A stretch of DNA of 64,000 nucleotides from Wohlfahrtiimonas larvae_A. Lineage in GTDB: Bacteria > Pseudomonadota > Gammaproteobacteria > Cardiobacteriales > Wohlfahrtiimonadaceae. The stretch lies in the NCBI GenBank assembly GCA_040394195.1, contig JBEBSR010000001.1, forward strand, positions 115,866 through 179,865, given 5' to 3'. The translations under genes and the position numbers were made by a program. The notes below the pieces were generated by a model. That model was not told the DNA's origin. It saw nothing but the letters and a program-made list of their open reading frames with translations, and did not search any database. Position 1 is the stretch's first letter, and each line of letters begins with the position of its first letter. Shown here one piece after another: positions 33,506 to 43,012 of this stretch.

Positions 33506-34401
33506 CAGTTATTTTCCTCTTTGGTTTCTTTGATCAATGTACCTGCACCTTCAGCAGTAAAGATCTCTAATAAAATTGCGTGAAGTGTTTTGCCATTCAA
33601 AATGATAACGTTTTTCACACCGCGATCAATCGCATCTAAACATGTTCTGACTTTCGGCAACATTCCACCAGAAATCACTTCATCTTTAATTAATTTTAGA
33701 ACTTCTTCATAATCCACTTCTTTCAACAAGGTTGATGGATCACGGAAATTCATCATAATGCCATCCACATCTGTTAAGAAGAACAGACGAAATGCATTCA
33801 ATTCTGCTGCAACTGCGCCAGCAACATAGTCAGCATTGATATTGTAAGTATTACCATCTTCATCCATACCAATTGATGAGATGACTGGAATATAGTTATC
33901 TTTCGTCATTGTATAAATGATGTCAGGATTAATCTTTTCGATTTCACCCACAAAACCAATATCAATTTGCTCGCCATTTTTGTCAGCAAATTTTTTCTTC
34001 GCAGTGATTAAATTACCATCTTTACCGCTTAAACCAATCGCTTTACCACCTTGGCGCTGAATATCTGCAACGATACCTTTATTGATCTTTGCAGATAAAA
34101 CCATTTCTGCCAATTCAACAGTATCTTGATCGCTCACGCGCAAGCCTTCAATGAATTCTGTGGTTTTATTCACACGCTCGAGCATTTGGTTAATTTCAGG
34201 GCCACCGCCATGCACAATCACAGGATGAATCCCAACGTACTTCATCAATACAACGTCTTTAATGAACTCTTGGCGAATCTCTTTATCCACCATCGCACTG
34301 CCACCATATTTAATGACGACAGTTTTGCCATGATAACGACGAATAAATGGCAAAGCCTCAATCAGAAAGGCTGCTTTATCTTGATTACTAATCATGTCCA
34401 T
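33505..34401 (-). CDS. argB: Acetylglutamate kinase
   Basis: A 298-residue amino acid kinase. Key parts: VVIKYGGSAMVDK near 31, VIVHGGGPEINQML near 62, and FLTDVDGIMMNF near 205. It phosphorylates N-acetylglutamate, the second step of arginine synthesis, and in many bacteria is the feedback point. The ATG at 34401 with AGGTG upstream is preferred over GTG 34404. Gap to argJ is only 3 bases. Confidence 0.95.
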   Translation of the reverse strand: MDMISNQDKAAFLIEALPFIRRYHGKTVVIKYGGSAMVDKEIRQEFIKDVVLMKYVGIHPVIVHGGGPEINQMLERVNKTTEFIEGLRVSDQDTVELAEMVLSAKINKGIVADIQRQGGKAIGLSGKDGNLITAKKKFADKNGEQIDIGFVGEIEKINPDIIYTMTKDNYIPVISSIGMDEDGNTYNINADYVAGAVAAELNAFRLFFLTDVDGIMMNFRDPSTLLKEVDYEEVLKLIKDEVISGGMLPKVRTCLDAIDRGVKNVIILNGKTLHAILLEIFTAEGAGTLIKETKEENN

Positions 34402-34404
34402 CAC

Positions 34405-35622
34405 CTAGGTTCTATAATCTGCATTGATTTTGACGTAATCATATGAGAGATCACAACCCCAAGCTGTTGCAACAGCTTCACCATTATGTAGATAGATTTC
34501 AATTTCCACTTGTTTTGCAGAGAAAATCTGAGCAAGCAAGGCTTCATCAAAAGCAATCCCTGCACCGTTAGCAACGATCTGAATCTTAGCATCACCACCT
34601 TTCACAAAGATCTCAATCTTATCCACTAATAAATCAGCCGATGAATAACCAACTGCGCATAAAATTCTGCCCCAGTTTGCATCACCACCGAAAATCGCCG
34701 TTTTTACCAAGCTTGAGCCAATCACAGATTTCGCAACTTTACGTGCATCTTCTACAGTTTTAGCACCAAACACATTAGTTTCAATGAGCTTTGTTGCACC
34801 TTCGCCATCTTCTGCGATTTTCTTTGCCAATGTTTGATTAATAAAGCGCAATGCTTCTACGAACTTATCGTAGCCTGCATCTGTTTCAGAAGTCAGCATC
34901 TCATTGCCTGCCAAACCATTCGCTAAAATAATTGCAGTATCATTCGTACTCACATCACCATCCACAGAAACCATGTTATAGCTTTCATCCACGCTTGCTA
35001 AAAATGCGCGCTGTAGCAATGATTTCTCAATCGCGATATCAGTTGTGATGAAGCCCAACATCGTGCCCATATTTGGGTGAATCATGCCAGAGCCTTTCGC
35101 AATTCCGCCAATTGTCACAACTTTGCCTTGTACTTCGATCACAACGGCAATATTTTTTTCTGTTAAATCGGTTGTCATGATCGCTTTCGTTGCAATCGTG
35201 CCATCTGTAGACAATGCATCCACAACATGGCCAATGCCAACGTTAATTTTTTCCATTGGCAACTGAACACCAATGATGCCCGTTGAAGCAACCAATACAG
35301 CATTTTGTTGTAAGTTCAATCGCCCTGCCACTAACTTGCACATATTCTCTGCATTGCGATAACCTTCATCGCCTGTGCAAGCATTTGCATTACCACTGTT
35401 CACAATGATTGCTTGAACATTATCTGATTTCACATGCAATTCTGATAATGTTACTGGTGCTGCTCGCACTGCATTGCGTGTGAATGCACCTGCTGCAACT
35501 GCTGGTACTTCTGAATAAATGAGCGCCATATCATAGTTGCCACTCGCCTTAATCCCCGCTTTAACACCTGCGGCTAAAAAGCCTTTAGCAGATGTCGCAT
35601 TTCCATCCTGAATGATTTTCAT
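34405..35622 (-). CDS. argJ: Bifunctional ornithine acetyltransferase / acetylglutamate synthase
   Basis: A 405-residue self-processing enzyme. The cleavage site is KGSGMIHPNMGTMLGF; the threonine after GNM/NMG becomes the nucleophile of the beta subunit. It moves the acetyl group from acetylornithine to glutamate, so the pathway is cyclic. It lies between argC and argB, a conserved order in arginine operons. The start is 35622; AAGATAT is upstream. Confidence 0.95.
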   Translation of the reverse strand: MKIIQDGNATSAKGFLAAGVKAGIKASGNYDMALIYSEVPAVAAGAFTRNAVRAAPVTLSELHVKSDNVQAIIVNSGNANACTGDEGYRNAENMCKLVAGRLNLQQNAVLVASTGIIGVQLPMEKINVGIGHVVDALSTDGTIATKAIMTTDLTEKNIAVVIEVQGKVVTIGGIAKGSGMIHPNMGTMLGFITTDIAIEKSLLQRAFLASVDESYNMVSVDGDVSTNDTAIILANGLAGNEMLTSETDAGYDKFVEALRFINQTLAKKIAEDGEGATKLIETNVFGAKTVEDARKVAKSVIGSSLVKTAIFGGDANWGRILCAVGYSSADLLVDKIEIFVKGGDAKIQIVANGAGIAFDEALLAQIFSAKQVEIEIYLHNGEAVATAWGCDLSYDYVKINADYRT

Positions 35623-35639
35623 ATCTTAATTCTCATATT

Positions 35640-36686
35640 TTATATATACATAGAAAGCTGATGAATGCCTGTTTCCTCTGGCAAATCAAACATCAAATTC
35701 ATGCATTGCACAGCTTGACCGCTCGCACCTTTAATCAAATTATCAATTGCAGAGATCACAATCACTTTTTGGCGTGCTTCATCCACACGAATGCCTATTT
35801 CGCACAGATTACTATTTTTCACATGTGAAATTTGTGGCAGTTCATTCACAACACGCACAAAAGGTTCATCTTTATACATTGCGATATATTGCTGATAAAC
35901 CTCAGCTTCTGTCATTGGCTCTGTAATATCTAGATAGATCGTTGATAAAATCCCACGATTAATTGGCAACAAATGTGGCGTAAATGTCACATCCATTGGC
36001 TGATGCAATAACTTAGACATTTCTTGAGCAATTTCTGGTGTATGACGATGGGCAAATAAACCATAAGCCTTGAAGTTTTCATTCAACTCAGCAAATAGCA
36101 ATTCAATTTTCTCACTACGACCTGCTCCGCTGACACCAGATTTAGCATCCACAATCACAGATGGTTTTACTAAGCCTGTTTTCAATAAGGGTGCAACACC
36201 TAAAATTGCTGATGTTGGATAACAACCTGGGCACGCAACAATGTTCGCAGCTTTGATTTGTTCTCGATATAACTCTGGCATACCATAAACAGCCTGCTGA
36301 TTGATCGTTGGATCTTCATGCTTAGTTTTGTACCATTGCTCAAAAACTTCTTCATCATCAAAACGAAAATCCGCGCCTAAATCGATGACTTTGACATTTG
36401 CATCCACTGCCTTTTTTGCCAATGGTTCAGATAAGCCATGTGGCAATGCCAAAAATAACAAATCAATCGATGGTAATCGCTCTTCAACCTGTTCTAAATT
36501 AATTAATCGCTTATCAAAAAAAGACTCGTAGTTTCGGTAAACTTCCGAGAATTGTTTAGCACTGTGGCTATGTGATGCGACAAAATTAATAACAACATTA
36601 GGGTGCTGATGCAATAACCAAACTAATTGTTGCCCAGCATATCCTGTGGCACCAATGATTCCGACTGAAATTGTTTTCTGTGACAT
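35640..36686 (-). CDS. argC: N-acetyl-gamma-glutamyl-phosphate reductase
   Basis: A 348-residue NADPH reductase. Rossmann motif VGIIGATGYAGQQLVWLL at the start; catalytic cysteine in ACPGCYPTSAIL near residue 150. The ATG at 36686 has AAGGAGG seven bases upstream; the upstream in-frame ATG at 36719 would add 11 residues with no ribosome site. It is the first gene of the arginine operon. I see no clear ARG box in the 126-base divergent region to the next gene. Confidence 0.95.
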   Translation of the reverse strand: MSQKTISVGIIGATGYAGQQLVWLLHQHPNVVINFVASHSHSAKQFSEVYRNYESFFDKRLINLEQVEERLPSIDLLFLALPHGLSEPLAKKAVDANVKVIDLGADFRFDDEEVFEQWYKTKHEDPTINQQAVYGMPELYREQIKAANIVACPGCYPTSAILGVAPLLKTGLVKPSVIVDAKSGVSGAGRSEKIELLFAELNENFKAYGLFAHRHTPEIAQEMSKLLHQPMDVTFTPHLLPINRGILSTIYLDITEPMTEAEVYQQYIAMYKDEPFVRVVNELPQISHVKNSNLCEIGIRVDEARQKVIVISAIDNLIKGASGQAVQCMNLMFDLPEETGIHQLSMYI

Positions 36687-36818
36687 TATTTTTCCTCCTT
36701 GGACTTTATAATGTAGCAAGGATTACTAGCTTTAAGAATAGCTAAAAGAAGATTTTTAAATAAAAACAAAATTAAAAGTGTTATATGATAAAAACTTGTT
36801 TTTAATGGTGATATGAAT

Positions 36819-37487
36819 ATGAAGAGAAAACTCATTCTAACCACACTTTTAACACCTTTATTCATTGTAAGCTGGGGCCACGCAACAGACTTGCCGAATG
36901 AAATTGTTTTAAATTATTCTGGTCCTTATGGCATTCCTGCCACAATGAAGTTCACTCATAACGATAGCAACTACACAATTGATACGACTGTTGCAATTCC
37001 ATTTAATAAAATGCAATTCAGTGTTAAAGGTAAAATTCAAAATAACCAATTACTCCCAACGGAATATATTGTTTATAGAAGCGGTAAAGCATATTCCTCT
37101 GCACTCATTGATTACAATAAAAAAATGATCATTTATGGCAAATTGCCAACACGCAAAGAAGATAAACTGATCCAAAATACACAAGATCTATTTTCTGTTG
37201 CTTGGCAAATGAGCATGAATCAAGGCTTGCCTAATAAAAACACACAAACAACAGATGGCAAGAAAATTTATCAATTGCCTGAACTCAAACAAACGTCGCC
37301 TATTGAACATCGAATCAATGGTAAAAAAGAAAAATCGCTTTACTTTAAAGGCGGTGAAGATGATCGTCGACTAGAAATTGGCTTGGCAACTGAGCAATAT
37401 TTCGTACCTTCTGTCATTGTCTATTATGACAAAGGCACTCGTTATGAGCTGACACTCAAAAAAGCAACCATTAAGCAAAAAGCATAG
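36819..37487 (+). CDS. DUF3108-like exported protein
   Basis: About 222 residues (an ATG at 36813 would add two). The first 22 residues are a signal peptide ending SWGHA. The rest is a beta-rich periplasmic or outer-membrane-associated protein with a pattern like DUF3108: SGKAYSSALIDYNKKMIIYG and PSVIVYYDKGTRYELTLKKA. No catalytic motif. It is divergent from argC and converges on the AbgT gene, ending in a terminator. No function can be given. Confidence 0.75.
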   Translation: MKRKLILTTLLTPLFIVSWGHATDLPNEIVLNYSGPYGIPATMKFTHNDSNYTIDTTVAIPFNKMQFSVKGKIQNNQLLPTEYIVYRSGKAYSSALIDYNKKMIIYGKLPTRKEDKLIQNTQDLFSVAWQMSMNQGLPNKNTQTTDGKKIYQLPELKQTSPIEHRINGKKEKSLYFKGGEDDRRLEIGLATEQYFVPSVIVYYDKGTRYELTLKKATIKQKA

Positions 37488-37492
37488 ATATA

Positions 37493-37520
37493 AAAAAGCC
37501 ATTCTTTTGAATGGCTTTTT
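37493..37520. terminator. Terminator between DUF3108 gene and abgT-family gene
   Basis: AAAAAGCCATTC, loop TTTT, GAATGGCTTTTT. Symmetric, so it can work in both directions. Confidence 0.85.
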
Positions 37521-37549
37521 CACTGCATTTAATTCAATACTTCATCTAA

Positions 37550-39115
37550 TTATGATGGCGTATAGTAATAATGTCCTTCAATGCCTAATGGCAAACCTAA
37601 GCCCCACCAGATCAATAAGAAGATGATCCATGAAATTAAAAATGCGATTGTGTATGGAATCATAATAGAGATCAAAGTACCAATCCCTGTTGTTTTAATA
37701 TAACGCTGACAATATACAACAACTAATGCAAAGTAAGTCATCAATGGTGAAATGATATTCGTTGTTGAATCACCTACACGATAAGCTGCTTGCGTTAATT
37801 CTGGTGCGATGCCCAAATGCATCAACATTGGCACTAAAATTGGCGATAACAATACCCATTTTGCAGAAGCAGAACCGATGAACAAGTTAATGAATGCAAT
37901 AAATAAAATTGCCATTACAACAGTTGTCTTTGGTCCAACATTCATATTTTGCAATGTTTCAGCACCTGCTAAAGCAATCAAACGACCTAAACCTGATTGA
38001 GTAAATGCCTCAATAAAGAATGCACAAAAGAACATCATGATTAAGAAACTACTCATATCCTTCATGTTTTCTGTCAATGATGTGATGATATCGTCAGCTT
38101 TCTTGTAGTAACCCACTAAATAACCATAAACGATACCAGGAATAATGAATACGATGAAGATGATGGCAACAATTGATTTCATCAATGGTGCACCTGCGCT
38201 TGTTAATGAGCCTTCATGTCTTAACAATGAATCAGCAGGATAAGCCCAAAGCACAAACACAGATAATACCGCTAACATTACTACTGAAGAGATCCAGAAT
38301 GCGCGACTTTCTTTCGCTGTCACTTCTTTGTGCTCTTCCACTTGTGCATCATCATCGATCTTAGTGCGATTTAATCTTGGCTCAACAATTTTATCTGTCA
38401 CAAACCAACCAACAACAACTAAGAAAAATACTGAAGCACTACCAAATGCCCAGTTAGACAATACGTTCACTGTATATTCAGGATCTACAATGCGCGCTGC
38501 TGATTGTGTAATACCTTGCAATAAAATATCATTCGTTGCAGGAATCATATTGGCAGAGAAACCCGCTGAAACGCCTGCAAACGCGGCTGCAATACCAGCC
38601 ACAGGATGACGGCCTGCAGCATAGAATAAAATAGCACCGATAGGAATCACAACGATGTAGCCTGCATCTGCTGCAAAATGGCTTAACATCGCAACAAATA
38701 AAACCATAGGCGTTAATAATTTTTTAGGTGTGATGTTTAGTAATTTTTGTAGTGCAACATTCACATAACCTGTGCGCTCAGCAATGCCAATCCCCAACAT
38801 ACCCACAACAACTACACCCAATGGTGCAAATGTTACAAATATACGAACAAAATCAGTTAAAAAATATAATAATTTTTCAGCAGAGAATAGATTATAAACT
38901 TTCTCAGTTTGTACAACAGATTCACCACTAGAATTCGTCAATGTGAAAGAAAAATCCATATACGACAATGGCAAAGAAATCACCATGATCAATAACATTG
39001 AATAGAAAAATAGTAATGCTGGTGCTGGTAATTTGTTACCTACCCATTCGATTCCGTTCAGGAATTTGTTAATCAGTCCTTTTGACTGATCTTGCATCTG
39101 CGGCTGTTCACCCAT
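37550..39115 (-). CDS. AbgT-family transporter (p-aminobenzoyl-glutamate or drug efflux)
   Basis: A 521-residue inner-membrane protein with about ten or more segments plus hairpins. Family marks: GLINKFLNGIEWVGNKLPAPALLF near the start, GIGIAERTGYVNVAL near 108, HFAADAGYIVVIPIG, and GSASAKWVLLSPILVPML near 425 and GDSTTNIISPLMTYF near 455. AbgT of E. coli takes up p-aminobenzoyl-glutamate; MtrF of Neisseria exports sulfonamides or antifolates. The direction of transport is not clear here. It stands alone. Confidence 0.9.
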   Translation of the reverse strand: MGEQPQMQDQSKGLINKFLNGIEWVGNKLPAPALLFFYSMLLIMVISLPLSYMDFSFTLTNSSGESVVQTEKVYNLFSAEKLLYFLTDFVRIFVTFAPLGVVVVGMLGIGIAERTGYVNVALQKLLNITPKKLLTPMVLFVAMLSHFAADAGYIVVIPIGAILFYAAGRHPVAGIAAAFAGVSAGFSANMIPATNDILLQGITQSAARIVDPEYTVNVLSNWAFGSASVFFLVVVGWFVTDKIVEPRLNRTKIDDDAQVEEHKEVTAKESRAFWISSVVMLAVLSVFVLWAYPADSLLRHEGSLTSAGAPLMKSIVAIIFIVFIIPGIVYGYLVGYYKKADDIITSLTENMKDMSSFLIMMFFCAFFIEAFTQSGLGRLIALAGAETLQNMNVGPKTTVVMAILFIAFINLFIGSASAKWVLLSPILVPMLMHLGIAPELTQAAYRVGDSTTNIISPLMTYFALVVVYCQRYIKTTGIGTLISIMIPYTIAFLISWIIFLLIWWGLGLPLGIEGHYYYTPS

Positions 39116-39271
39116 GTTATATATCCTTTATTTTATAAATAACGCGCCAATATTACTAAAAAGCTACATATTTATCTTCTTTATTCGTTTCATAATATAT
39201 TAATATTTAACTATTATTAAACATAAATCAAAATAAATATTTATATATCAATAAATTAAAATCATTGACTC

Positions 39272-39820
39272 TTAATTTCCACCATTATTATTTTGTTGAA
39301 TAATATCTGCTCGACAGCTACTTGGTAGCCATTTTTCTTGAATTAATTGAATCTGAACACATGCCCACTGAATAGATCCTGCTGAATTTCCATCTTTAGG
39401 TGCCAATGCAAGAATTGCCTGATCTGTTCCTACTGTCATTGCTTGGTTAACTATCTCTGTTGGTGGCACAGAGCCTTTATAAACTTTATCATTAAAATAA
39501 ATCACAATATTTGTCACATTAGCACTAGAATTTCTATTGGTACCATCTGCCCCCAATCGCAACCCCAATCCCATCACTGCTTGCCCTGAAATTGTTTGAG
39601 CTTGCCCTAAACCTACTTCTGCATTGTTAGATGGCCATGTGCCATTAATAGCATAATATTCAGTCACTACAGTTTTTGCCATGCTTGCTAAAGACATACC
39701 CTCTGCAATATAAGTACGTTTTGTATAGTCCTGATAAGCTGGCAATGCAAACATCGACAAAATTCCAATGATCGCAACTACGATCATCAACTCAATTAAC
39801 GTAAAACCTTTCTGTAACAT
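39272..39820 (-). CDS. Type IV pilin (major pilin-like)
   Basis: A 182-residue prepilin. A very short leader MLQKG is cut before FTLIELMIVVAIIGIL, the standard class IVa N-terminus with glutamate at +5. The rest is a pilin globular domain with one cysteine pair near the end (WACVQ and SSCRA), which probably forms the D-loop. Length is typical of PilA/PilE. TAGGAT lies before the ATG. It has a 119-base promoter region; no pil assembly genes are in this window. Use in twitching, adhesion or DNA uptake is family knowledge. Confidence 0.9.
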   Translation of the reverse strand: MLQKGFTLIELMIVVAIIGILSMFALPAYQDYTKRTYIAEGMSLASMAKTVVTEYYAINGTWPSNNAEVGLGQAQTISGQAVMGLGLRLGADGTNRNSSANVTNIVIYFNDKVYKGSVPPTEIVNQAMTVGTDQAILALAPKDGNSAGSIQWACVQIQLIQEKWLPSSCRADIIQQNNNGGN

Positions 39821-39898
39821 TTTTATCCTATTTATTTATCTAAATCACTGTTATCTCAACAGAGGAGCCATAGAATAATAAATTTTTCAAAAAAATGT

Positions 39899-39926
39899 TT
39901 GACAATCTTTCCTCAGCATATATAAT
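39899..39926 (+). promoter_or_regulatory. Promoter of tRNA-Asn copy 1
   Basis: Consensus TTGACA (39899-39904), 16 bases, TATAAT (39921-39926), 14 bases before the tRNA. Confidence 0.8.
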
Positions 39927-39939
39927 GCCAATCCTTAAT

Positions 39940-40016
39940 TCCTCGATAGCTCAGTTGGTAGTAGCACTTGACTGTTAATCAAGGGGTCCCTGGTTCGAGC
40001 CCAGGTCGAGGAGCCA
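39940..40016 (+). tRNA. tRNA-Asn (anticodon GTT), copy 1
   Basis: A 77-base cloverleaf with acceptor arm TCCTCGA / TCGAGGA, D arm with AGCTCAGTTGG, anticodon stem CTTGA/TCAAG around CTGTTAA, GTT anticodon, T arm GGTTCGAGCC and an encoded CCA. The sequence is identical to the minus-strand copy at 51338-51414. It has its own promoter and terminator. Confidence 0.96.
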
Positions 40017-40024
40017 AGTTTTCA

Positions 40025-40050
40025 AGCCTAGCCTAGCTAGGTTTTTTTTT
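40025..40050 (+). terminator. Terminator of tRNA-Asn copy 1
   Basis: AGCCTAGC, CTA, GCTAGGTT (40025-40043) followed by a run of nine T. Confidence 0.85.
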
Positions 40051-40133
40051 GCCCAAAATTTATCATTTATTCACAAAAGCCACTATGCTAAATAATTAGC
40101 CCGTGCAATATTGATGTCTTAATCGTAGGTTTT

Positions 40134-41147
40134 ATGGTCTTGAAATATTTATTAAGTTTTCTTTTAGCATTCAGTAGTTTATTCATTGCTCACAGCAAAG
40201 ATGTACATAATATTACTGTAGGTTACAGCGATACATTGGAGATCACCAAAGAAGCCACAAGCATGGTTTGCTTTGGCTTTGAAGCAGATCACCCAAGTAA
40301 TCATTGTGTATCAGAATATGTTGATGCTGAAGTGATGTGGGATCAACTCATGAATAATGACATTCAAGTTGCGCTTATGCCTGAAGAAGTATTGATCGCG
40401 AATCAAAAGAAGCGACCACAACCTTTGATCATCGCACCGCTATATCAGCAATATTTGATTTTAATTGGCAATCATGATGTTTCCATGGAATCAGTGCAAA
40501 GCTTTAAAGACCGCACCATTGGCGTTACAGATTGGGCAACTAAAGAATATCGTGGTAAGCCTTTAAGTATTGCTTTGGGCTTGAAAGAGCAAGATGTCTA
40601 CTTCCCCATCACCAACAATCGCACACAGCTTGCAGACATGTTCTGTAGCTATGCAATCGATGGCATCATGATCATGTCTGATCCTTCTAGCCCACTTGCG
40701 AGAGAATTAACAACGAGCTGTAATGGACACATCATGTCCTTTACTGATAAACAAATTCAACAAGCTATGAAGAGTAGTTTAGGCTTATATCCTGCTACGA
40801 TTCCAAAAGGCATGTTTTGGCGCATGGATGAAGATATTAAAACTTTAAGATCTCGTGTATTTCTCGTTGTGAATCCTAAAAAGAGTGTGACCAATAGCAT
40901 CTTAGATAGCTTAGATCACATTAAAGATGAGATCAATCTCACAACATTGCGCACGCACATTACTGCTGAATCTATTTTAGAAACGTATGACATTAAACCC
41001 ATCAAATTACATCCAAATGGCGAAAACCTCCTGAATGCTTTAAGAGAAGAACGAGCTTCTACAAAAGAAGCTGAAACAATAACTAATCCATTGCTTGTTC
41101 AATCACCTGATGAATCCCTGCACGAAAATCTGGTGCTTCCACGCTGA
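40134..41147 (+). CDS. TAXI-family TRAP solute-binding-like protein, orphan
   Basis: A 337-residue exported protein with a signal peptide of about 21 residues. The pattern of a TAXI/NMT1-like receptor is seen: NITVGYSD at the start of the mature part, DQLMNNDIQVALMPEEVLIANQ (receptor ligand motif), PQPLIIAPLYQQYLILIG, and SFKDRTIGVTDWATK. A cysteine pair (residues near 44 and 57) and a second near 168 and 194 could form disulfides. No TRAP permease gene is near, so its partner is unknown. The last 65 bases overlap the 3' end of convergent miaA. Confidence 0.7.
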   Translation: MVLKYLLSFLLAFSSLFIAHSKDVHNITVGYSDTLEITKEATSMVCFGFEADHPSNHCVSEYVDAEVMWDQLMNNDIQVALMPEEVLIANQKKRPQPLIIAPLYQQYLILIGNHDVSMESVQSFKDRTIGVTDWATKEYRGKPLSIALGLKEQDVYFPITNNRTQLADMFCSYAIDGIMIMSDPSSPLARELTTSCNGHIMSFTDKQIQQAMKSSLGLYPATIPKGMFWRMDEDIKTLRSRVFLVVNPKKSVTNSILDSLDHIKDEINLTTLRTHITAESILETYDIKPIKLHPNGENLLNALREERASTKEAETITNPLLVQSPDESLHENLVLPR

Positions 41148-42018
41148 TTGGAATCAAATTCGTTTCGCTACGTAGCCATGTGCGTTGTCTTTTTGCATAT
41201 TGGCGCGTTGCGATGATGGCTCGTTCAATCGCCTCTTCTTTTGTCATCAAACCATCTAAATAATCCCAAATTTGACGATAACCCACTGCACGCTGTGAAG
41301 GATAATCACCATTCAACTCTGGATATTTAGTTTTCAAATATTCAACTTCTGCAATAAAACCATCATCAATCATTTGATGGAAGCGTTTTTCCATAGAATT
41401 ATTAGCACGCTGAATATCTTGATATGTTAATGCAAATTTTAAATATGGATATTCTAAAGCTTCTTTCGATGGCATTTTCCAAAAATCATTCAGTGTTTGC
41501 CCTGAGCTTAAAACAACTTCTAGAGCACGAAGAATACGCTGAGTATCCGCTGGTGCTAAACGTTCTGCACTGATCGGATCTAGCTGCTGCAACTCATGAT
41601 ATAAAGGCTCAATGCCTTCTGCATGATGCCTAGCAATCACTTCTTCTCTAATTTCGGCTTTTACTTCTGGAATCGGTGAAATACCTTCTATTAAGGATTT
41701 CATATATAAAAATGTTCCACCCACAATTACAGGCATTTTCCCCAATGCTCGCGCTTTTTCGATCTCTTCACGAGCATCCTGCCTAAATTGCTCAGCAGAA
41801 TATCGCTCCATTGGGGAAATGATATCCACAAGCGCATGTGGATAACTTGTGAGTATCTCTTTACTAGGTTTTGCTGTACCGATATCCATATCCTGATAGA
41901 TCAGCGCTGAATCACAGGAAATTAAATGGCATGGGAAACGATCCGCTAAATAGAGCGCGGTGTCCGTTTTACCAGACGCCGTTGGTCCCATCAAGAAAAT
42001 AACTGGAAAATTTGGCAT
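41083..42018 (-). CDS. miaA: tRNA dimethylallyltransferase
   Basis: A 311-residue enzyme that places a dimethylallyl group on A37 of tRNAs reading UNN codons. P-loop GPTASGKT near residue 10; FPCHLISCDSALIYQDMDIGTAKPS, GGTFLYMKSLIEGI, and QRAVGYRQIWDYLDG are family marks. The ATG at 42018 is preferred (GTGAG upstream) over 42039. In enterics miaA is in a hfq operon; here it is alone, divergent from epmB and convergent with the TAXI gene. Confidence 0.95.
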   Translation of the reverse strand: MPNFPVIFLMGPTASGKTDTALYLADRFPCHLISCDSALIYQDMDIGTAKPSKEILTSYPHALVDIISPMERYSAEQFRQDAREEIEKARALGKMPVIVGGTFLYMKSLIEGISPIPEVKAEIREEVIARHHAEGIEPLYHELQQLDPISAERLAPADTQRILRALEVVLSSGQTLNDFWKMPSKEALEYPYLKFALTYQDIQRANNSMEKRFHQMIDDGFIAEVEYLKTKYPELNGDYPSQRAVGYRQIWDYLDGLMTKEEAIERAIIATRQYAKRQRTWLRSETNLIPISVEAPDFRAGIHQVIEQAMD

Positions 42019-42057
42019 AATACTCACTTTGATTATCAATTGGCTCTATTATCTCTC

Positions 42058-43011
42058 ATGGCTCGCTACTGGACAACTCTTAAAGATTTACACAACGCAA
42101 AAATCATCAACAATACAGAAGCTCTATCTTCTGTCGCTGATCATTTTCAGATTAGAGTTTCGCCTGCAATGCAAGCTGTCTTAAAAAATGATGAGAAAGA
42201 CCCGATTTATCAACAGTTCATCCCATCCATTCATGAATCCTTGATTTTGGATGATGAAGTAGGCGATCCAATTGGTGATATTCCTTATACGCCAGTCACT
42301 GGAATTGTGCATCGCTATAAAGACCGAGCTTTATTAAAAGTCACACAATTGTGTGCTGTATATTGTCGCTTCTGTTTCCGCAAAGAGATGATTGGTCAAT
42401 ATGGTGAATCGCTCAGTAAAGATGAACTCAATGATGCTTTCCATTACATTGAAACGCATCCTGAATTATGGGAAATCATTTTAACGGGCGGTGATCCACT
42501 AATTTTATCTGTCAATCGTTTGACAGATATTCTGCATCGCTTAGCAGATATAGAACACATTCAAAATATCCGTATTCACACAAGAATCCCTGTGGTTTCA
42601 CCTGAAATGATTACGGAAGATCTATTAGAACTATTCACAGCCATTCAAGACAAAGGCAAAACCATCACGATTGTGATTCATGCTAATCATACCAATGAAT
42701 TAACCAATGAAGTTGCTGTGACGATGAAGCAATTACAGAGAAATGGCATCATGCTAATTTCTCAATCTGTGATGCTTCAAGGCATTAATGATGACTTTGA
42801 AACGCTCGCAAATCTCATGCGCAGATTCATTGCCGTTGGCATTAAGCCTTATTATTTACATCAATTGGATTTTGCACGTGGCACGAGCCATTTCCGTGTC
42901 AAAGAAGAGAAAGCAGTTGCGTTAATCCGTGAGTTACGCTTGAAGCTTTCTGGCATTTGCGTACCAGTTTTGATTCAAGAGATCCCTCACGGTAAAAAGC
43001 CACTTTTTTAA
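42058..43011 (+). CDS. epmB: EF-P (R)-beta-lysylation: lysine 2,3-aminomutase-like EpmB
   Basis: About 317 residues. A radical SAM enzyme of the KamA family: cluster motif CAVYCRFCFRKE near residue 105, ILTGGDPLILS, and KPYYLHQLDFARGTSHF. At this length and in a gammaproteobacterium it is the EpmB type, making (R)-beta-lysine for elongation factor P. The ATG at 42058 is the best family-like start, but there is no good ribosome site. The gene is divergent from miaA with a gap of 39 bases. Confidence 0.88.
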   Translation: MARYWTTLKDLHNAKIINNTEALSSVADHFQIRVSPAMQAVLKNDEKDPIYQQFIPSIHESLILDDEVGDPIGDIPYTPVTGIVHRYKDRALLKVTQLCAVYCRFCFRKEMIGQYGESLSKDELNDAFHYIETHPELWEIILTGGDPLILSVNRLTDILHRLADIEHIQNIRIHTRIPVVSPEMITEDLLELFTAIQDKGKTITIVIHANHTNELTNEVAVTMKQLQRNGIMLISQSVMLQGINDDFETLANLMRRFIAVGIKPYYLHQLDFARGTSHFRVKEEKAVALIRELRLKLSGICVPVLIQEIPHGKKPLF

Positions 43012-43012
43012 A

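Noticed and set aside
41837..41845. TGTGGATAA, a DnaA-box-like site
   Set aside because: It lies inside miaA in a coding position and lacks the second box and the rest of the 43 bp element, so it is probably chance.
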